From positions 110,135,802 through 110,199,801 of the forward strand of contig OV884058.1 in assembly GCA_930367215.1 (NCBI GenBank): 64,000 nt of DNA. The letters run 5' to 3'. The notes under the pieces were generated by a model, which did no database searches, had not been told where the DNA came from, and saw only the letters and a program-made list of their open reading frames with translations. Positions 34,801-45,947 of the stretch are shown piece after piece; the first letter of the stretch is position 1; each line of letters starts with the position of its first letter. The DNA comes from Pollenia angustigena. Taxonomy: Eukaryota; Arthropoda; Insecta; Diptera; Polleniidae. Position numbers and translations under genes: made by a program.

Positions 34801-37800
34801 TTTTAATTCCAACGGACACATACATTTGGTTTGCTAAACAAACTTTGTTTATTCGACTTAAAATTTTATACATACATATTATTATTATTCGATTAATCGG
34901 TATAAATTCTTCGATTAATCATTTAATCGAAATTAGCAATTTCAAATTTTCAAACAATTAATCGTCTAAATCTGTTTGATAAATCACAAAAACGAATATT
35001 AATCGACTGAACACCCTAATACATATATATAAAATACAAAACAAGTAGACTCCAGAACCACCCAACCGAAGTGCCCCAAACCGGTGTAATTGGAAAGGTA
35101 ATTTTCCAATTTTGTGTTATACATTTTTTTAAAAGTAAGATCACGAGGGGAGTTTAGGGGCAATTTCTGCCTCTCCGAAACTGACCCACAGATTTTAATG
35201 AAATTTAAAACTAAGATAGATCCCTACTTTTATGGACACATTAAAAATACATTTTTTAAAAAAATAGGACCGCTAGGGGAGGTAAAACCTAGGACCACGA
35301 AGGGAGTTACCACTCTGAGACTACCTCCCAGATTTTAATAAAATGTAAAACATAGACAGATCCCTACTTATATGGACACATGCGTTTTTAAAAAAAGGAG
35401 GGGAGCGGTGTAGCGTAGGACATTTGCAAAAATCACTTTGATCCGACTAATGTTGATATCGAAAAGTAAGTTTTTCAATATTAAAGTCAATAGGCACAAA
35501 GATAAATTTTAAGTGATAATATTGTGAAGTTGTGTTGCATACCAAGTCTATAATAATATAATAAATATACAGAAATTAACATTGTCTTTGTATGGGAGGT
35601 GCCACGCCCAATTACAAAAAATCCATGTATCCATGTAATAATTGCTCCTTCTAGACCATCAGTAATATACTTTTAAAGTTTCATAATGCTAGGTTCAGAT
35701 TAAGGAAATTACCTCCTACAAACATTCACACATTAAACTTTATTATATTAGTATAGATGTATATTAAAAAGTCAGCGCTTGCTTAAATATCGTAGTAATG
35801 CTATTAAAAAATTATAGATAGCGTTATCGCTTTGACTTGAAAATTGTATTAATTTTCTTCTCCATATCTACATTTTCTTTCTTTTAGCAAATTGAAGAAA
35901 TTTGTTTACGTAGCAGTTTCTTTAATACAGAAGTAACAAAATTATTATCAATTTACATACGGGATATACAAATCAATAAGGATATAAAATCAAAGAATGA
36001 TGGGGCACCTAAGGAAGAACAAAAGCGTTATGCTCATATATCACGTGAAGCAAGTGTGGAAAACGTACCGGATTTTAGACAGGCAAAAGTGCCACCGAGC
36101 ATTTTAACATTTGCACAATTTATGGCAGTGCATATCAATAATATATCGGTGTTGGTCATGTATAATGATTTTGATCCTGGTTGGTACATACATGCCTTGG
36201 CCAAAGAACTACATTTGGATGGAAGTATTGTGCATAATGCTAAAACTTTACTAGTTAATGCAGCACTAAATGAGGCTCAGGTGGGTTTATGATGTAGATT
36301 CAATACGCATTTAACTAATACTTATAGTTACAATTCTATTTTCAGGCCAAAATGTTAAGACACTGTCCGACAAGACGTCAATCTTTGGACAACTTTAATA
36401 AAATACGTCCATGTTTAGGAGAAATAAGTTTTGATATTGCTTTAGATGCTACATTATTCGCCCAGGGTCCTTTGTCGGTGGATGTAGGTCTTTTTTTATT
36501 TCCTTAGATATCTATTTTAAGTAATTTTTTATATTTTTTAGAAATTATCTTTGGCCATGAATAATGCCAAATCTACTATACACGGTGGCCTATATGACTT
36601 TTTAAGAGAAGCTAAAAAACGTACACTTCCTCAGGAATCTACCAAAGATGATGCTTACACGTTTACACCCTTAGATACAACTAGATCGACCCGAACATCT
36701 TCGTCGTCTTCGTCATACCAACATTCCAAACGTCCAAATTACAATAACGAATCATATCAAAAGATAGCTCCTATAATACCAAAGAATTTTAATTTTATTA
36801 TACAAGCAGCCACATTCTCTGCGGTAAAAGAGAATTCACAAAATGATTTTAGTGCAAAAATGCAATTATTTAGCGTAAGTTTTGCATTTCTTTTGTTATA
36901 ATTTTCTCATACTTATTGATTGAATTTTTTTCTTTTCAGATAACTGGCGAATTTAATTCAAAATCTTTTAATGAAAATGCACATTTGCCTACAGTGATTA
37001 CAAAGTTGACATTACAACATTTGGATATTGATACCAAATACGAAAAATTATTATTTATTGAACAGTTTACTATAGACTCAATAGTAAGTTTAATTTTTAT
37101 ATACACAAAACCTTTTGCTGGCTCATCTTTATAATGTGCATGTGTATGTTTGTAAAACCTTAAAATATTGGTCCTAGACCCAGGTTTAAGTATACCAATC
37201 GACTAAAAATTTGAGTCAATCGAACGATGTCTTTCCGGCTGGCTGGCTGGCTGGCTGTACCTGTAAACTTAGTGCGCAAAGTATAGCTCGTTATTTTGAA
37301 GATAATTTAATGAAATTTGGTACACTGCTTCTAATTAGCACAAGGAGCATGCCCATTGAAGATGGAGCGAATCGGTCAATAATTTTACCTAGTCCCCATA
37401 CAAGTTTATTTTCAGAATCTGGTCTTTGTGCCCATAAACCATCTAATTATGTTGGTATTTAGGTTAAATTTGGCACAAACTTTCTTTATTGCAATTAAAA
37501 TCATTTAAAGCTAAAAAAATTTTACAAATAAACCCCTAAAGCGAATAAGAATTATAAACACTCAAAGTCTTACTTGTAACAATATCAAAGCTAAAACAAA
37601 ACACAAACAATAAACAGTGAGTTTATCTTTTCTTACATTCCCCTACAATTGGTTGGCTTTTTTCCGACTCGAATTGTAGTTGTAAGTGGGTAAAAAGAAA
37701 AAACAAAATCAAAAAACTAAAACAATTGCTTGTGGTTTTGAAGGAATTGTACTTTTTGTAGTGCCAAGATTACCTGTAATGAATTCGCCTTGCAAAGTAT

Positions 37801-40800
37801 TTTCCTACTTTTGTTGTTCTAAACAACATCTCAAAAATCCCCGTCTACTCCATGTGTCGCTAAAAAAGCTACGCGTAGGACGCATAACCTGCAGAAGTCC
37901 GGTATGGTGTTGTCCCATTTGCTCGTAAAAGCCCTAACAGGACAGTGACCCGTCAAGAACCCCACAAGTGTTCTAAGACCAACCCTATCCAATCCCAGTA
38001 GAACCCTGGTTGCCCCCGCGTCCAATCTGGGCCATAGTGCCCTAGACACCCTGCAATCCATTCTGTCCCTCCAGGATCGGTCAACGTCATCACGGAATTT
38101 CTCCCGTAACACCCCATAGTAGTAACATAGGGGGGCTTTACCCCCTGTCCCTTACCTCTAAGTCGAGACTCGAACCCCCTCTCGCGAGTTCGTTCGCCAC
38201 GTTGAATGCCCCCATGAGTTCCCTAAGAGCGTTCCTTCAACGCGCGACCAGGCACGATCGCACCGTATAGTTCTTCAATGCCCGAAGCGCCGCCTAACTA
38301 TCGACGCAAATTGTCACCCACGATGTGATCCAGTATCACCTCCGTCGCCCTCCAGATCGCTAGGATCTCAGCCTGGAAGACACTGCACTCATCAGGGAGT
38401 CTGAATGACCTTTTTACCTCGGTGTCTGCGATATATACACCGGCACAAATAATTCGGTTACTTGTGCAAATAATACATCATCAAAAATGACATGACTAAA
38501 AATTGTACTAAATGGTCGAATGATTTGTTTTTAACTATTATTTTTTAGGTCAAAAACAGTTTTTTTCTTCGAGTTCTGAAAAATTTAGTTATTTGAGTTG
38601 AGTCACTTTTGAACTAGGTGTGTGAAAAGATTACTCCATTTAATAAAAAAATGCAAAAATAATATTAGACAAATTAATTTTTAATTAAAATACCTAAATT
38701 CCTATATTTTGTATCTCCTCTTTGCAGTTACAAAATGATATTTTAAATCTATATGTTAAATTAAAAACCTTCCAAATAATCTACAATCATTGTGAGATTT
38801 ACGACTGGGTTCACAATAACTTCCTATCAACTAAAAGGCAACAGCAACCCATGTTATTGCAATATAAGCAGAAATCGTTGCCCGAACATTTGGGAAGTTT
38901 GCAAACACAATGTTCTCGACAAATTAGTGATACTGCAGCTTCTGAAGATGTTATTACAGACAAGAATAAAAGTGGGCTATTTGAATCGATTATGAAACAT
39001 ATTGTCGTTAAGGGTTGTGCTGAATTGTGGAATGTTTCGATGCTAATGAAATTGGATGACGATGAACATGCCGGCATGAGTGTTAGTCATACACGTTTGG
39101 TACTCGAACAAATTGATGAAAAACGTAGTTCTTTATATAAAACGAAACTATTTAATTTATTGTTAAATCAACGCCACTGGAGTGTTGAACTTATGATTGA
39201 GTCATTGTGGTGGTCTTTGGGTAATTCCATAAATGATACTAACAACCTAAAGAAATCCCATTCTCCAGGTTCTCCGTTCTTTTTGGGTGTTAGTTTAGTC
39301 AAATTAAGTTCCTATTCAAATGCAACTAAGCTAGAGGTATCCATACATACTTTACGAACAGAATATAGTATGACTTTGGCCAATTTTGTAATTAAAACTG
39401 TTAATTGTATTAAACAATATGGTGGCCTTAAAACAGAGGGAAATACAAGCAAACAAAAATTGATACAAACTACTGAACCGCCACTTAATTTATTAGTTTC
39501 AGCTAAAGTCAAAGATATTACAGCCTATTTTGTTAATCATCATAGAGCCTGTTTGCTGTTAAGTTTCTCCGAGATAACTTTAACTAGAACTCATCAATGT
39601 TCCCATTTAAAATTAGAGGAATTTCAAATGGCTATAATGCGTTCAATGACCGCTTCTTCTTTGTGTCTGACTGATTTTACGGATATTTTCGCAAATTGTA
39701 AATTGATAAGATTGGAATATGAAAAATTGGAAAATAAGAGGCCTAAATTATCGGTCTATATACCAGGTAACACAGAGGCTATATGGAATTCAAATTTACA
39801 CATGCATATCTTGACTTTGGCACGTGATATGCAGGATTTAAAAGATGCTTTAGCTTTGCCTCAAAAAGAAAGTTCACCTTCGCCTTTATCGCAAACTACA
39901 GATTCAAATAGCAAGAGATTAATCATAGAATTATCGGCAGAACGTAGTACAGTGTTTGAGATTAAACTATCCGATCGTCATGCTATGCAATGGTTTGTGG
40001 AAAATCTTTTCTTTAGTCACAAAGAAGGAAATTTTATTTCGGCCGAAAATATTTTCATTAAAATCGATGATGAGCATATATTTACTTTAAAAGATGTGGA
40101 TGTTCATTCCCTGGCCAAGTTGGATATGTTAACACATGAAAGGGCAAACTGTGAGGGTTTCCTCTTCCCCACAAATAAAGTTTGGGTGACAACTATTGGG
40201 GCTTTTAAAGTAAGAAATTATCAAATAATAAATTTTGTTTTTGGTTTTATTGAATGTGTTTTTCTTGTTGTTAATTTAAATAGTCAATTTTTCCTTATGA
40301 TCATGATTTTTATGATGCAGTACAAAATCAATTTGTTTCCCACTTTAAATGGCTTAAACTGGTACATAATTATAAAAAGAAACCTTTCACTGCTGGCTCA
40401 CCTTTGCCTAGTGATATTGTAATACAGGCAAGTATTTTGTAACTTTTTCATATCTTAATATTTTTTGAATTTATAATTTTGTTTGTTTTCTAGATTAAAG
40501 AATTTCTTTTGGAAATCAGTGATGATCCTTTTGAAGTAAAACTACGTGATAATTATGTTTTGCTTGTAGATGAATATCTAGAAAGTCTTAAGCGTAAAAC
40601 TCTTTTTGATAAAAAGATTGCGGAAATATGCTCGAAAACACTGCTGGTACCAGCTGGCACTATAGAAACGTTGCATGCTACTTTAGTTAAAAAGAATTCG
40701 GAAATTTATATACAACGATCCAAGAAAATTCGAGAAAGTGGTCCGGTGCGCACACGTTTACTGGCTTGGATTATGACGGATGTGGAAATCATGGCCATGG

Positions 40801-43800
40801 CTGATCCTTCAATACATGGTACCTCTAATGTAACACGCATAATGAGAGAAATTGATTCGGAAAGTCCTTGGCCAGAGGAGGGTCTAGAATTTACCACATT
40901 ATGGTGCCGTAATGTTCATGTGAGTTGTTCCGAGTGGAAATTTATGCTAAGAGATTTTCCTCAACCTATGTTTTATGTAAAAACAATGCGGTTATTTGGT
41001 ATACTGTGTGGTGCTGAACAAGCGGCCTCCAAACGGGCCAAAAGAGACGTTTTTATAGAGGTAGGAGAACCATTTGGCACAGATGTGGTGCAAAGGAGCA
41101 TGACTACTTTGAAATTCTATCATGATTTTAATTGTGACTTAGAATTTTGCAGCTATGCTTTTGGGCCTTGTTGGGAACCAGTAATGGCTCAGTGTAATTT
41201 GAGTTTTGAAAAAATATCTGCACCCTCCAAGGATCCCAGTCCTCCTCTGCCCTTTTGGGATAAAATGCGTCTTTTGTTTCACGGACGTTTAACAATGATT
41301 GTTAAACAATTCACAGTGCTGTTGCATGCTTCCTTGGATCCCTATAATACCACGGAAGAAATGGAACTCACTTGGAATAATGCCGGTATTGTATGGACAA
41401 ATGCCAAAATCATGTTCAAAGGAGAATTAAATGTTACAGTACGCACAGCTTCACGATATGATGATTGCCGTTTGTTACATTTTCCCCATTTGAAATTAAC
41501 ATTTAAATTGAATTGGGTATGTTTGGCCAATCCCAATGATCATCATGTTGTTATGCCTTGTGCTCCCGACAAATTGCCAGAATACTCTTCTAATCAAGTT
41601 CACGACTCATTTAGAGCTTTTCGTTCGATCAATCTAAATATATGGATATCATTTGAAACGAAATCTAAACCAGGTTTAGAAATTGAAAATGATATACCCA
41701 GCTTGGTTTTATATGGTAGTACTTTAAGATGGTTTGAAAGTTTAAAACTTATTTTATCTGGTGTGACAAGACCCACTCGAAGAGGACCGGTATTTAACAA
41801 TGTACGACCACGTAAAAAGCAATTAAGTCGCCACTATAAAAAAGCCAATCTACAAATGAGTTTACATCGTTTCCAAGTTCTCTATTGGATGTCCCATGCA
41901 AGACATAAGGGATTTCAACTTAATGGAGGGCGCGTATCATTCTGCTCGGAATATCTACTGTCTCTGTCACCCATAGATGATGGCCTTATACATAGGCCAC
42001 GGTCTGATTGGTCTACAATTTATATGAATTGTGAATTAAATGATGCTGAAATTTGGCTGAAAAGTGTTGAAACTGAAAAATTCGATAGTTCATCGGAAAA
42101 TATTGCGAGTGCTGACAACTGTAACAAGGTGCGTTTTTATTTTTTAAGTGTTGGACGTGTATCGTATGGCCGTGAAGCACTCATACAAACGGGCAATGAG
42201 GAAGAGACAAACAAAACAAAATCTACTACGCCCACTCATAAATTGGTTGTGTATGATTTAAAAGGTGCTTGGACAAAAAATAATCGTGATGTTGCTTTTG
42301 CCTTATTCGATTCGTTTATGAAATCGCAAAAATTAAAAAATAATCTCTCCACGGAGGCTGTGAAAAGTTATCGCAAAGAAGGCAATTCAAGTATTATAAA
42401 GAATAAACGTAGTGATAGTACGATTGCTTTAACGAGTAGTTCGGGCGAAGTGATGCCAAGTAAGTGGAATATTTAATTTTAATGAAATAACAATTTTGTT
42501 CGACAAAGTTTGTAGTTAACAATTTCTTTAGATAGCACAGATCTTTAGCAACTTCTCTTTAAATATCAAATTTTTGGTCAACATTTGAAAAAAAGGGTAC
42601 AAATTTCCTTTCATTTCCTTTGTTTTTATTTTCTCTGGGTCCTCGCACAAGCTACATAAATCCGACGATTCAGATCCAATGTCTATCATTGTTCTATCTA
42701 GAATCGGTCTTCCTGAGCACCGGGCATAACGTCCGTGATACTCTGCAGTCCATTATATTCTTCCAGGCCCGATAAGTTCCGTTCAGATACCAGGCGTGTG
42801 CTACTACGTTCCAACCTTCCTGTAGTCCGATTTTTATTAACATTCATAGCTTATGTGCTTGTCTAAAGAGGGATCTATCGAAGTTTTAAATTTCATTCGA
42901 ATCTGTTAGTTAGTTTTAAAGAAGCAGATATTTACCCCTACCATCCCTTGTGATCCTATTTTTTTAAAAATGTATAGCTAATGTGTACTATAAGTAGAAA
43001 TTTATCTTTAAAATTTCATTAAAATCTGTTGGATAATTTCGGAGAGGAAAAAATCGCCCGCTTCCTCCCCTCTTGAGCTTTTTTTTTTTTTAATATATAG
43101 CTAATGTGTACATTTAAGTAGGGATTTATCGATGTTTTAAATTTCATTAAAATCTGTTAAACAGTTTCGGAGGCAGAAATGCCCCTAGCTCCCCTCGTGG
43201 TCTTATTTTTAATTTATAGCTTAAATCTATCTTCATGAAATTGCCTTTTTAATTAAACGGGTTTGGAGCACATCGGTTGGATGGTTCCAGAATCTATAAC
43301 GGACATAGTAAAAACATTTATATTTTATATATGAATTTCTTCCCCAGACAGGAGCCCAGTGAAGGCCTGACTGTCTTCCCATGGTTAGAATCATCCATTC
43401 CTAGCCCTGTCCCGCCAACTCATCGCCTATTTCGTTACCGGTGATGGTGCAGTGATCCAGAAATTTTGGCCTAAATACATGGAAATTGAAAATCTTTAAA
43501 ATTTCCTATAGATCAAAACTTGTTGTTGATTTTTCTATAGATCGGATATCTTCGCTCGATTTTCTATAAATCTGAATTAATTCACATTTCTTATAGACCG
43601 AAAATGTTTGTCAAATTTTCTGTAGATGGGTTATTTTCGAAAAATGTTCTTATGGTCGGAAACTTTCGCCTAATTTGCAATAGATCTGAAATTTAAGTCA
43701 CATTTCTTAGAGATTTATTTCTACAAATTTAATTTTTTTTTTTAGTTACAAATACCAATACAACTATCAAAAAACCGCAACAGGCGAGTCATGCTACAGC

Positions 43801-45947
43801 CATGTTGCAGCAACTTATTGCCGAAGCGGATCATAAGTTCAATGTATTTAGCGATGATCAGAGTACTCAGTCCAGAGAACTTCAACTACAAGGTCTGCAA
43901 GCCTGCTCAGCTCAAGATGTTATACATGAGAATTGGTCAATTTCTCTGGTAAATTCGCAAGTTTTGCTTAAAGGCTCTGAAACATCGGGTTATGTGATAA
44001 TAAGTGCAGCAAAAGCCGAAATATTGCAAAGAGTACATAGACCTGTATGGAGAGATCGTTCCTTGGTTTCAAAGCCCACTTGGAAAGGTTTGCTAGAATG
44101 CATGCAGTATTATGCAACTGTTAGTGCTGGGGAACATGATTCTCTATTAGAACGTGAAATAATGTGGTTAACTGTAGATAATATTCAAGATAAAGATGAT
44201 GCAGTTATAAATGATTTGCCCGACATACCGCATTTGGTGGGTAGTGGTCGTAGTGTGGGCGGGGTGGTCTCTGAGACTGTGGGTGCATCTTTAAGTGAAA
44301 ATGCTGGCGAAAATCCACCCATACAATTGCAACGTATTGTTTCTCGTTGTAAATGCGAATTTTTCTATGTTAGTTACGGTGATACCATAGATCCCAACAC
44401 CATAACCGATATGCCACCCCCTCCCTCAGAGGAAACTTTATCGCCTTGGGAAAGACAAGATGATCCAGTAGATGCTTTCACGCTAATGCATCACGATTTA
44501 GATGTTTGTACAAATTCATTGCAATATGCCATGATTTTGGATATTGTGAACAATCTGTTGCTCTATGTAGAGCCACAAAGGAAACAGGCATTAGAAAAAT
44601 TGGCACGCATGCGTTTTCAATTGCAATTACACTCGACTGAAGATCAAAAACGTCCCATACAACAGAAACAAACTTTGATTAGAAGTTTACTTATGAAAAT
44701 ACGTTCGCTAGAGAAGGACATACATTTCATAAGCCAGAGAGCTGATGAAAGTGATACCATGGAATGGAAATTGGAATATGATCGTGTACAAAAACATATC
44801 AGAGAAAGTAAAGAGGAATTAAATACTCTTAGCGAAGAACTTGATATGATGCTGCTGTGCTACAAAGAGACCCAACTTTCGCAACTAAGCAAAATCTCGA
44901 ATGTACGTTCGGATAAGACAGTCAGCATTTTAAGGGCCAATGAAATTTGCTTTAAACGCGCCCAATGGCGTCTCACCGAGACGGATGGTCAAATTGGTAT
45001 AGCAGATTTGGTGCTTAGTGGTTTTTTGTATACAAAAAAATCCAAAAGTGATGACTCCGTTGAACATTTATTGGAGTTGGGCAATATACGCATGAATAAT
45101 TTAATACCCCGTGAAATATATCGCGAAGTTTTGGTGCCCACAGAAATTCAAAAAGATATGCCCGTCGATACCCATAAACGTGTGTTAAGAGTATTTTGTC
45201 GCGAAAAACCTCCAGTGGGTGGTATTTCGGTAAAAGAACATTTTGAAATAAATGTTGCCCCCATAACAATAGCGATTACGAAAAAATTCTATTCCACTAT
45301 GTTAAGATTTTGTTTCCCTGACAGAGATGCCTCCGAAACTGAAGCTGTTGATGATATAGATGAAAATTCATCAAGTTCATCGTCTTCCTCGAATTTACAG
45401 GCAAAATCCGCAAAAAAACCTTCTAAATCGAAAAAATCCTCCAAAGATTCGGAATTTTATGTTAAAATTGAAAAAGATGATGTCGAGAAAATGAAAGAAC
45501 GAGCCGAAAAGAATAAACTATTTATCTATATTAAAATTCCGGAGGTACCTGTGCGTGTCAGTTACAAGGGTAATAAAGAGAAGAATTTGGAAGATATAAC
45601 TGATTTTTCTTTAGTCATACCCACTCTGGAGTATCATAATGTAACATGGACCTGGTTGGATTTGTTACTGGCCATGAAATCGGTTAGTCGAAAAGTTATT
45701 TTGTCGCAAGCGATTAAGCAAAAGTTACAAATCCATCGCCGACCACCAACAGCCACAAATCAAAGTGAATATACCTCGCCACCAGAAGAGGATAAAAAGA
45801 TAATGTTGTTCGGCAATCGCTTATCGGTAAAATAACTCTTCTAAAATGATTAGTTCTAAGAATAATTTCTTGTAATTTTTTTCTTTTTAGGGCGAAAATC
45901 GTAGTCAACGCAAAGGTGTGTTTAAGTTTCCTTCGAGCAACAAATAA
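28481..45947 (+). CDS. hob: hobbit (KIAA0100/BLTP2 family bridge-like lipid-transfer protein, 11 exons)
   Basis: Large membrane-contact-site protein of the repeating beta-groove family. In Drosophila, hobbit is needed for regulated exocytosis and growth and sits at ER-plasma membrane contacts. Exons: 28481-28533, 28692-28818, 35888-36280, 36346-36483, 36542-36874, 36940-37083, 38728-40209, 40284-40427, 40494-42459, 43746-45826, 45891-45947. Phases agree throughout and give about 2305 residues, close to the family's 2200-2300. Visible parts: an N-terminal hydrophobic anchor (MLLKLFIFGLILFVLIYW), the FMP27/GFWDK-type block LPFWDKMRLLFHGRL in exon 9, a predicted coiled stretch in exon 10 (SLEKDIHFISQRADESD onward), and a Lys/Ser-rich linker near its end. 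Intron 2 (7.07 kb) and intron 6 (1.64 kb) are filled with mobile elements. No frame break is seen. Confidence 0.95.
29150..30198. mobile_element. ATCGAT-rich TIR element, copy 3 (reverse, ends truncated)
   Basis: In hobbit intron 2. Aligns in reverse with copy 1 (ATCACAAAGGGG, CCGATCGAAAGTGG, CATACCTACAGACG). Carries the nested palindrome near 29410-29500, partly deleted. Both terminal GGGAATGGT ends are lost. Confidence 0.65.
30335..30462. mobile_element. 128-bp near-perfect hairpin MITE
   Basis: Arms of about 50 bp: CAGCCCAATTAT, then AAATTCCCCGGGAGTTTTTT, then CCCTTTTCCCA, and the complement ending ATAATTGGGCTG. The loop is about 24 nt. Confidence 0.75.
30560..31090 (-). repeat. about 117-bp tandem repeat, reverse orientation
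   Basis: GACCTAGAAA recurs at 30637, 30755, 30871 and 30987 (spacings 118, 116, 116). Units correspond to the reverse complement of 1430-2000. Confidence 0.7.
31090..32342. other. hobbit intron 2, no gene recognised
   Basis: AT-rich. A pair of inverted segments around 31430 and 31620 (AAAAAGGCGTAACTCGATTTT and a complement such as TTGAGCTACGCC with TTAAGCCATCGATAT) suggests a further TIR element at about 31420-31645. No domain seen in the short open frames at 31653-32018. Confidence 0.4.
32343..33123. mobile_element. CAAGGCGAATT MITE, copy a, interrupted by a hAT element
   Basis: TIR CAAGGCGAATTGACTAG / CTAGTCAAATCGCCTTG. Target duplication TGCACGAC (32335-32342) and CGCACGAC (33124-33131), 7 of 8 matching. 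The hAT element at 32520-33098 is inside its right TIR region. Confidence 0.8.
32520..33098. mobile_element. non-autonomous hAT-like element, 579 bp
   Basis: TIR CAGGGCTGTCAG at the left and complement of CAGGGCTGCCAG at the right. Perfect 8-bp target duplication CCCACCTT (32512-32519, 33099-33106). The interior is rich in GGGGATTTTT repeats. No coding part. Confidence 0.85.
33249..33454. mobile_element. CAAGGCGAATT MITE, copy b (206 bp)
   Basis: TIRs CAAGGCGAATTAACTACAGG and the complement (CTGTAGTTGAATTCGCCTTG). Perfect 8-bp target duplication ACTCAGAC at 33241-33248 and 33455-33462. Confidence 0.88.
33691..35016. mobile_element. 1.3-kb TIR element with degraded BED-finger transposase
   Basis: TIRs GGGTGTTCAATTAATCG / CGACTGAACACCC, TA on both sides. 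On the minus strand at 33955-34185 a broken frame reads a BED-finger-like CYRCPKMY...SSLIYHLHSD, then KKYFKQDTSIDSLAEIIC, as in hAT transposases. Stops interrupt it. Confidence 0.65.
33955..34185 (-). pseudogene. hAT-type transposase N-terminal remnant (BED zinc finger)
   Basis: C-x2-C spacing, then the HLHSD part of the BED finger, a Pro/Lys linker, and a helix block (IDSLAEIICRSIAEE). One in-frame stop lies in the finger and another after ILTL. Short remnant, no catalytic part. Confidence 0.5.
35045..35420 (+). repeat. repeat element with about 125-bp internal units, plus copy
   Basis: Opens CCAGAACCACCCAACCGA, then units with GATCACGAGGGGAG, CAGATTTTAATGAAATTTAA and AGATCCCTACTT. Reverse copy at 42830-43310. 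The class is unknown; internal tandem units with unique flanks are seen in Helitron derivatives. Confidence 0.55.
35888..37083 (+). CDS. hob: hobbit exons 3-6
   Basis: Four exons with short introns: 35888-36280, 36346-36483, 36542-36874 and 36940-37083. Together they give residues about 61-396. The start QIEEICLRSSFFNTEVTKLL matches the family's first groove segments. A Ser-rich loop (RSTRTSSSSSSYQHSK) lies in exon 5. All boundaries are GT-AG and all joins are phase 0. Confidence 0.9.
37084..37680. other. hobbit intron 6, left part: interspersed repeat
   Basis: Contains a GGCT run (GGCTGGCTGGCTGGCTG at about 37239) and blocks shared with 9180-9340 (TAGTCCCCATAC, CCCATAAACCAT). No gene. Confidence 0.45.
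37690..37792. mobile_element. CAAGGCGAATT MITE fragment
   Basis: Only the right end is clear: ACCTGTAATGAATTCGCCTTG, like copies at 33249-33454 and 54793-55006. The left end is missing or too diverged. Confidence 0.45.
37831..38450 (-). pseudogene. family A non-LTR retrotransposon fragment, reverse orientation
   Basis: In hobbit intron 6. It reads from an RNase H part (DECSVFQAEILAIWRATEVI) to SRALWPRLDAGATRVLLGL and GHCPVRAFTSKWDNTIPDF, almost word for word the copy at 17400-18080. Frameshifts and a cut Cys motif show it is dead. Confidence 0.8.
38728..40209 (+). CDS. hob: hobbit exon 7
   Basis: A 494-codon exon, residues about 397-890, opened by TTTGCAG and closed by GTAAGA after GAFK. 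The open frame continues past 40209 only by reading into the intron; that downstream peptide is not conserved and is excluded here. Confidence 0.92.
40284..40427 (+). CDS. hob: hobbit exon 8 (GC donor)
   Basis: A 48-codon exon in a different frame from the open frame that runs on from exon 7. It reads SIFPYDHDFYDAVQNQF, then VSHFKWLKLVHNYKKKPF and the typical SPLPSD motif. The acceptor is TAG at 40281-40283. The donor is CAG/GCAAGT, a strong-consensus GC-AG intron. Both neighbours join in phase 0. Confidence 0.88.
40494..42459 (+). CDS. hob: hobbit exon 9 (GFWDK-like block)
   Basis: Residues about 939-1594. Starts IKEFLLEISDDPFEVKLRDN, one of the most conserved parts of the family. The FWDK signature (PFWDKMRLLFHGRLTM) lies at about 41250-41300. 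The exon ends in phase 1 at ATGCCAA/GTAAGT, so the apparent stop at 42476 lies in the intron. Confidence 0.93.
42630..43455 (-). pseudogene. family B non-LTR retrotransposon relic, split by another repeat
   Basis: Reverse strand: DHCTITGNEIGDELAGQG (RNase H end) at 43455-43355, then, past the inserted repeat, YRAWKNIMDCRVSRTLC at 42800-42700. The blocks match 3655-3960 and 61550-62609. Broken frames. Confidence 0.6.
42830..43310 (-). repeat. repeat element with about 125-bp internal units, reverse copy
   Basis: Units carry TATAGCTAATGTGTAC, TTAAATTTCATTAAAATCTG and CCCTCGTGGTC, the reverse complement of 35045-35420; it closes with CGGTTGGATGGTTCCAG. Three diverged units. Confidence 0.6.
43746..45826 (+). 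CDS. hob: hobbit exon 10
   Basis: Residues about 1594-2288, joined to exon 9 in phase 1 through a split Ile codon. It contains groove strands, a helical/coiled segment around 44690-44870 and a Ser/Lys-rich linker around 45365-45450. The donor GTAAAA at 45827 is weak but is supported by the conserved tail in exon 11. Reading through it would stop after two more codons. Confidence 0.9.
45891..45947 (+). CDS. hob: hobbit exon 11 (C-terminal 18 residues)
   Basis: Follows the acceptor TTCTTTTTAG and encodes GENRSQRKGVFKFPSSNK then TAA. The Lys/Arg/Ser-rich end resembles the family C terminus. AATAAA hexamers occur at 45952 and 46000 as possible polyadenylation signals. Confidence 0.75.
   Translation, partial: GENRSQRKGVFKFPSSNK

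Larger units (their letters stand above)
42460..43745. other. hobbit intron 9, filled with element relics
   Basis: Holds the family B fragments at 42630-42830 and 43355-43455, the repeat copy at 42830-43310 between them, and a block with repeated TCTATAGATC or TTTCTTATAGA motifs at about 43500-43720. Confidence 0.55.

Noticed and set aside
40210..40422. Continuation of the hobbit exon 7 frame to a stop at 40422
   Set aside because: The peptide is not conserved, while a different frame in 40284-40427 gives the conserved family sequence after splicing.
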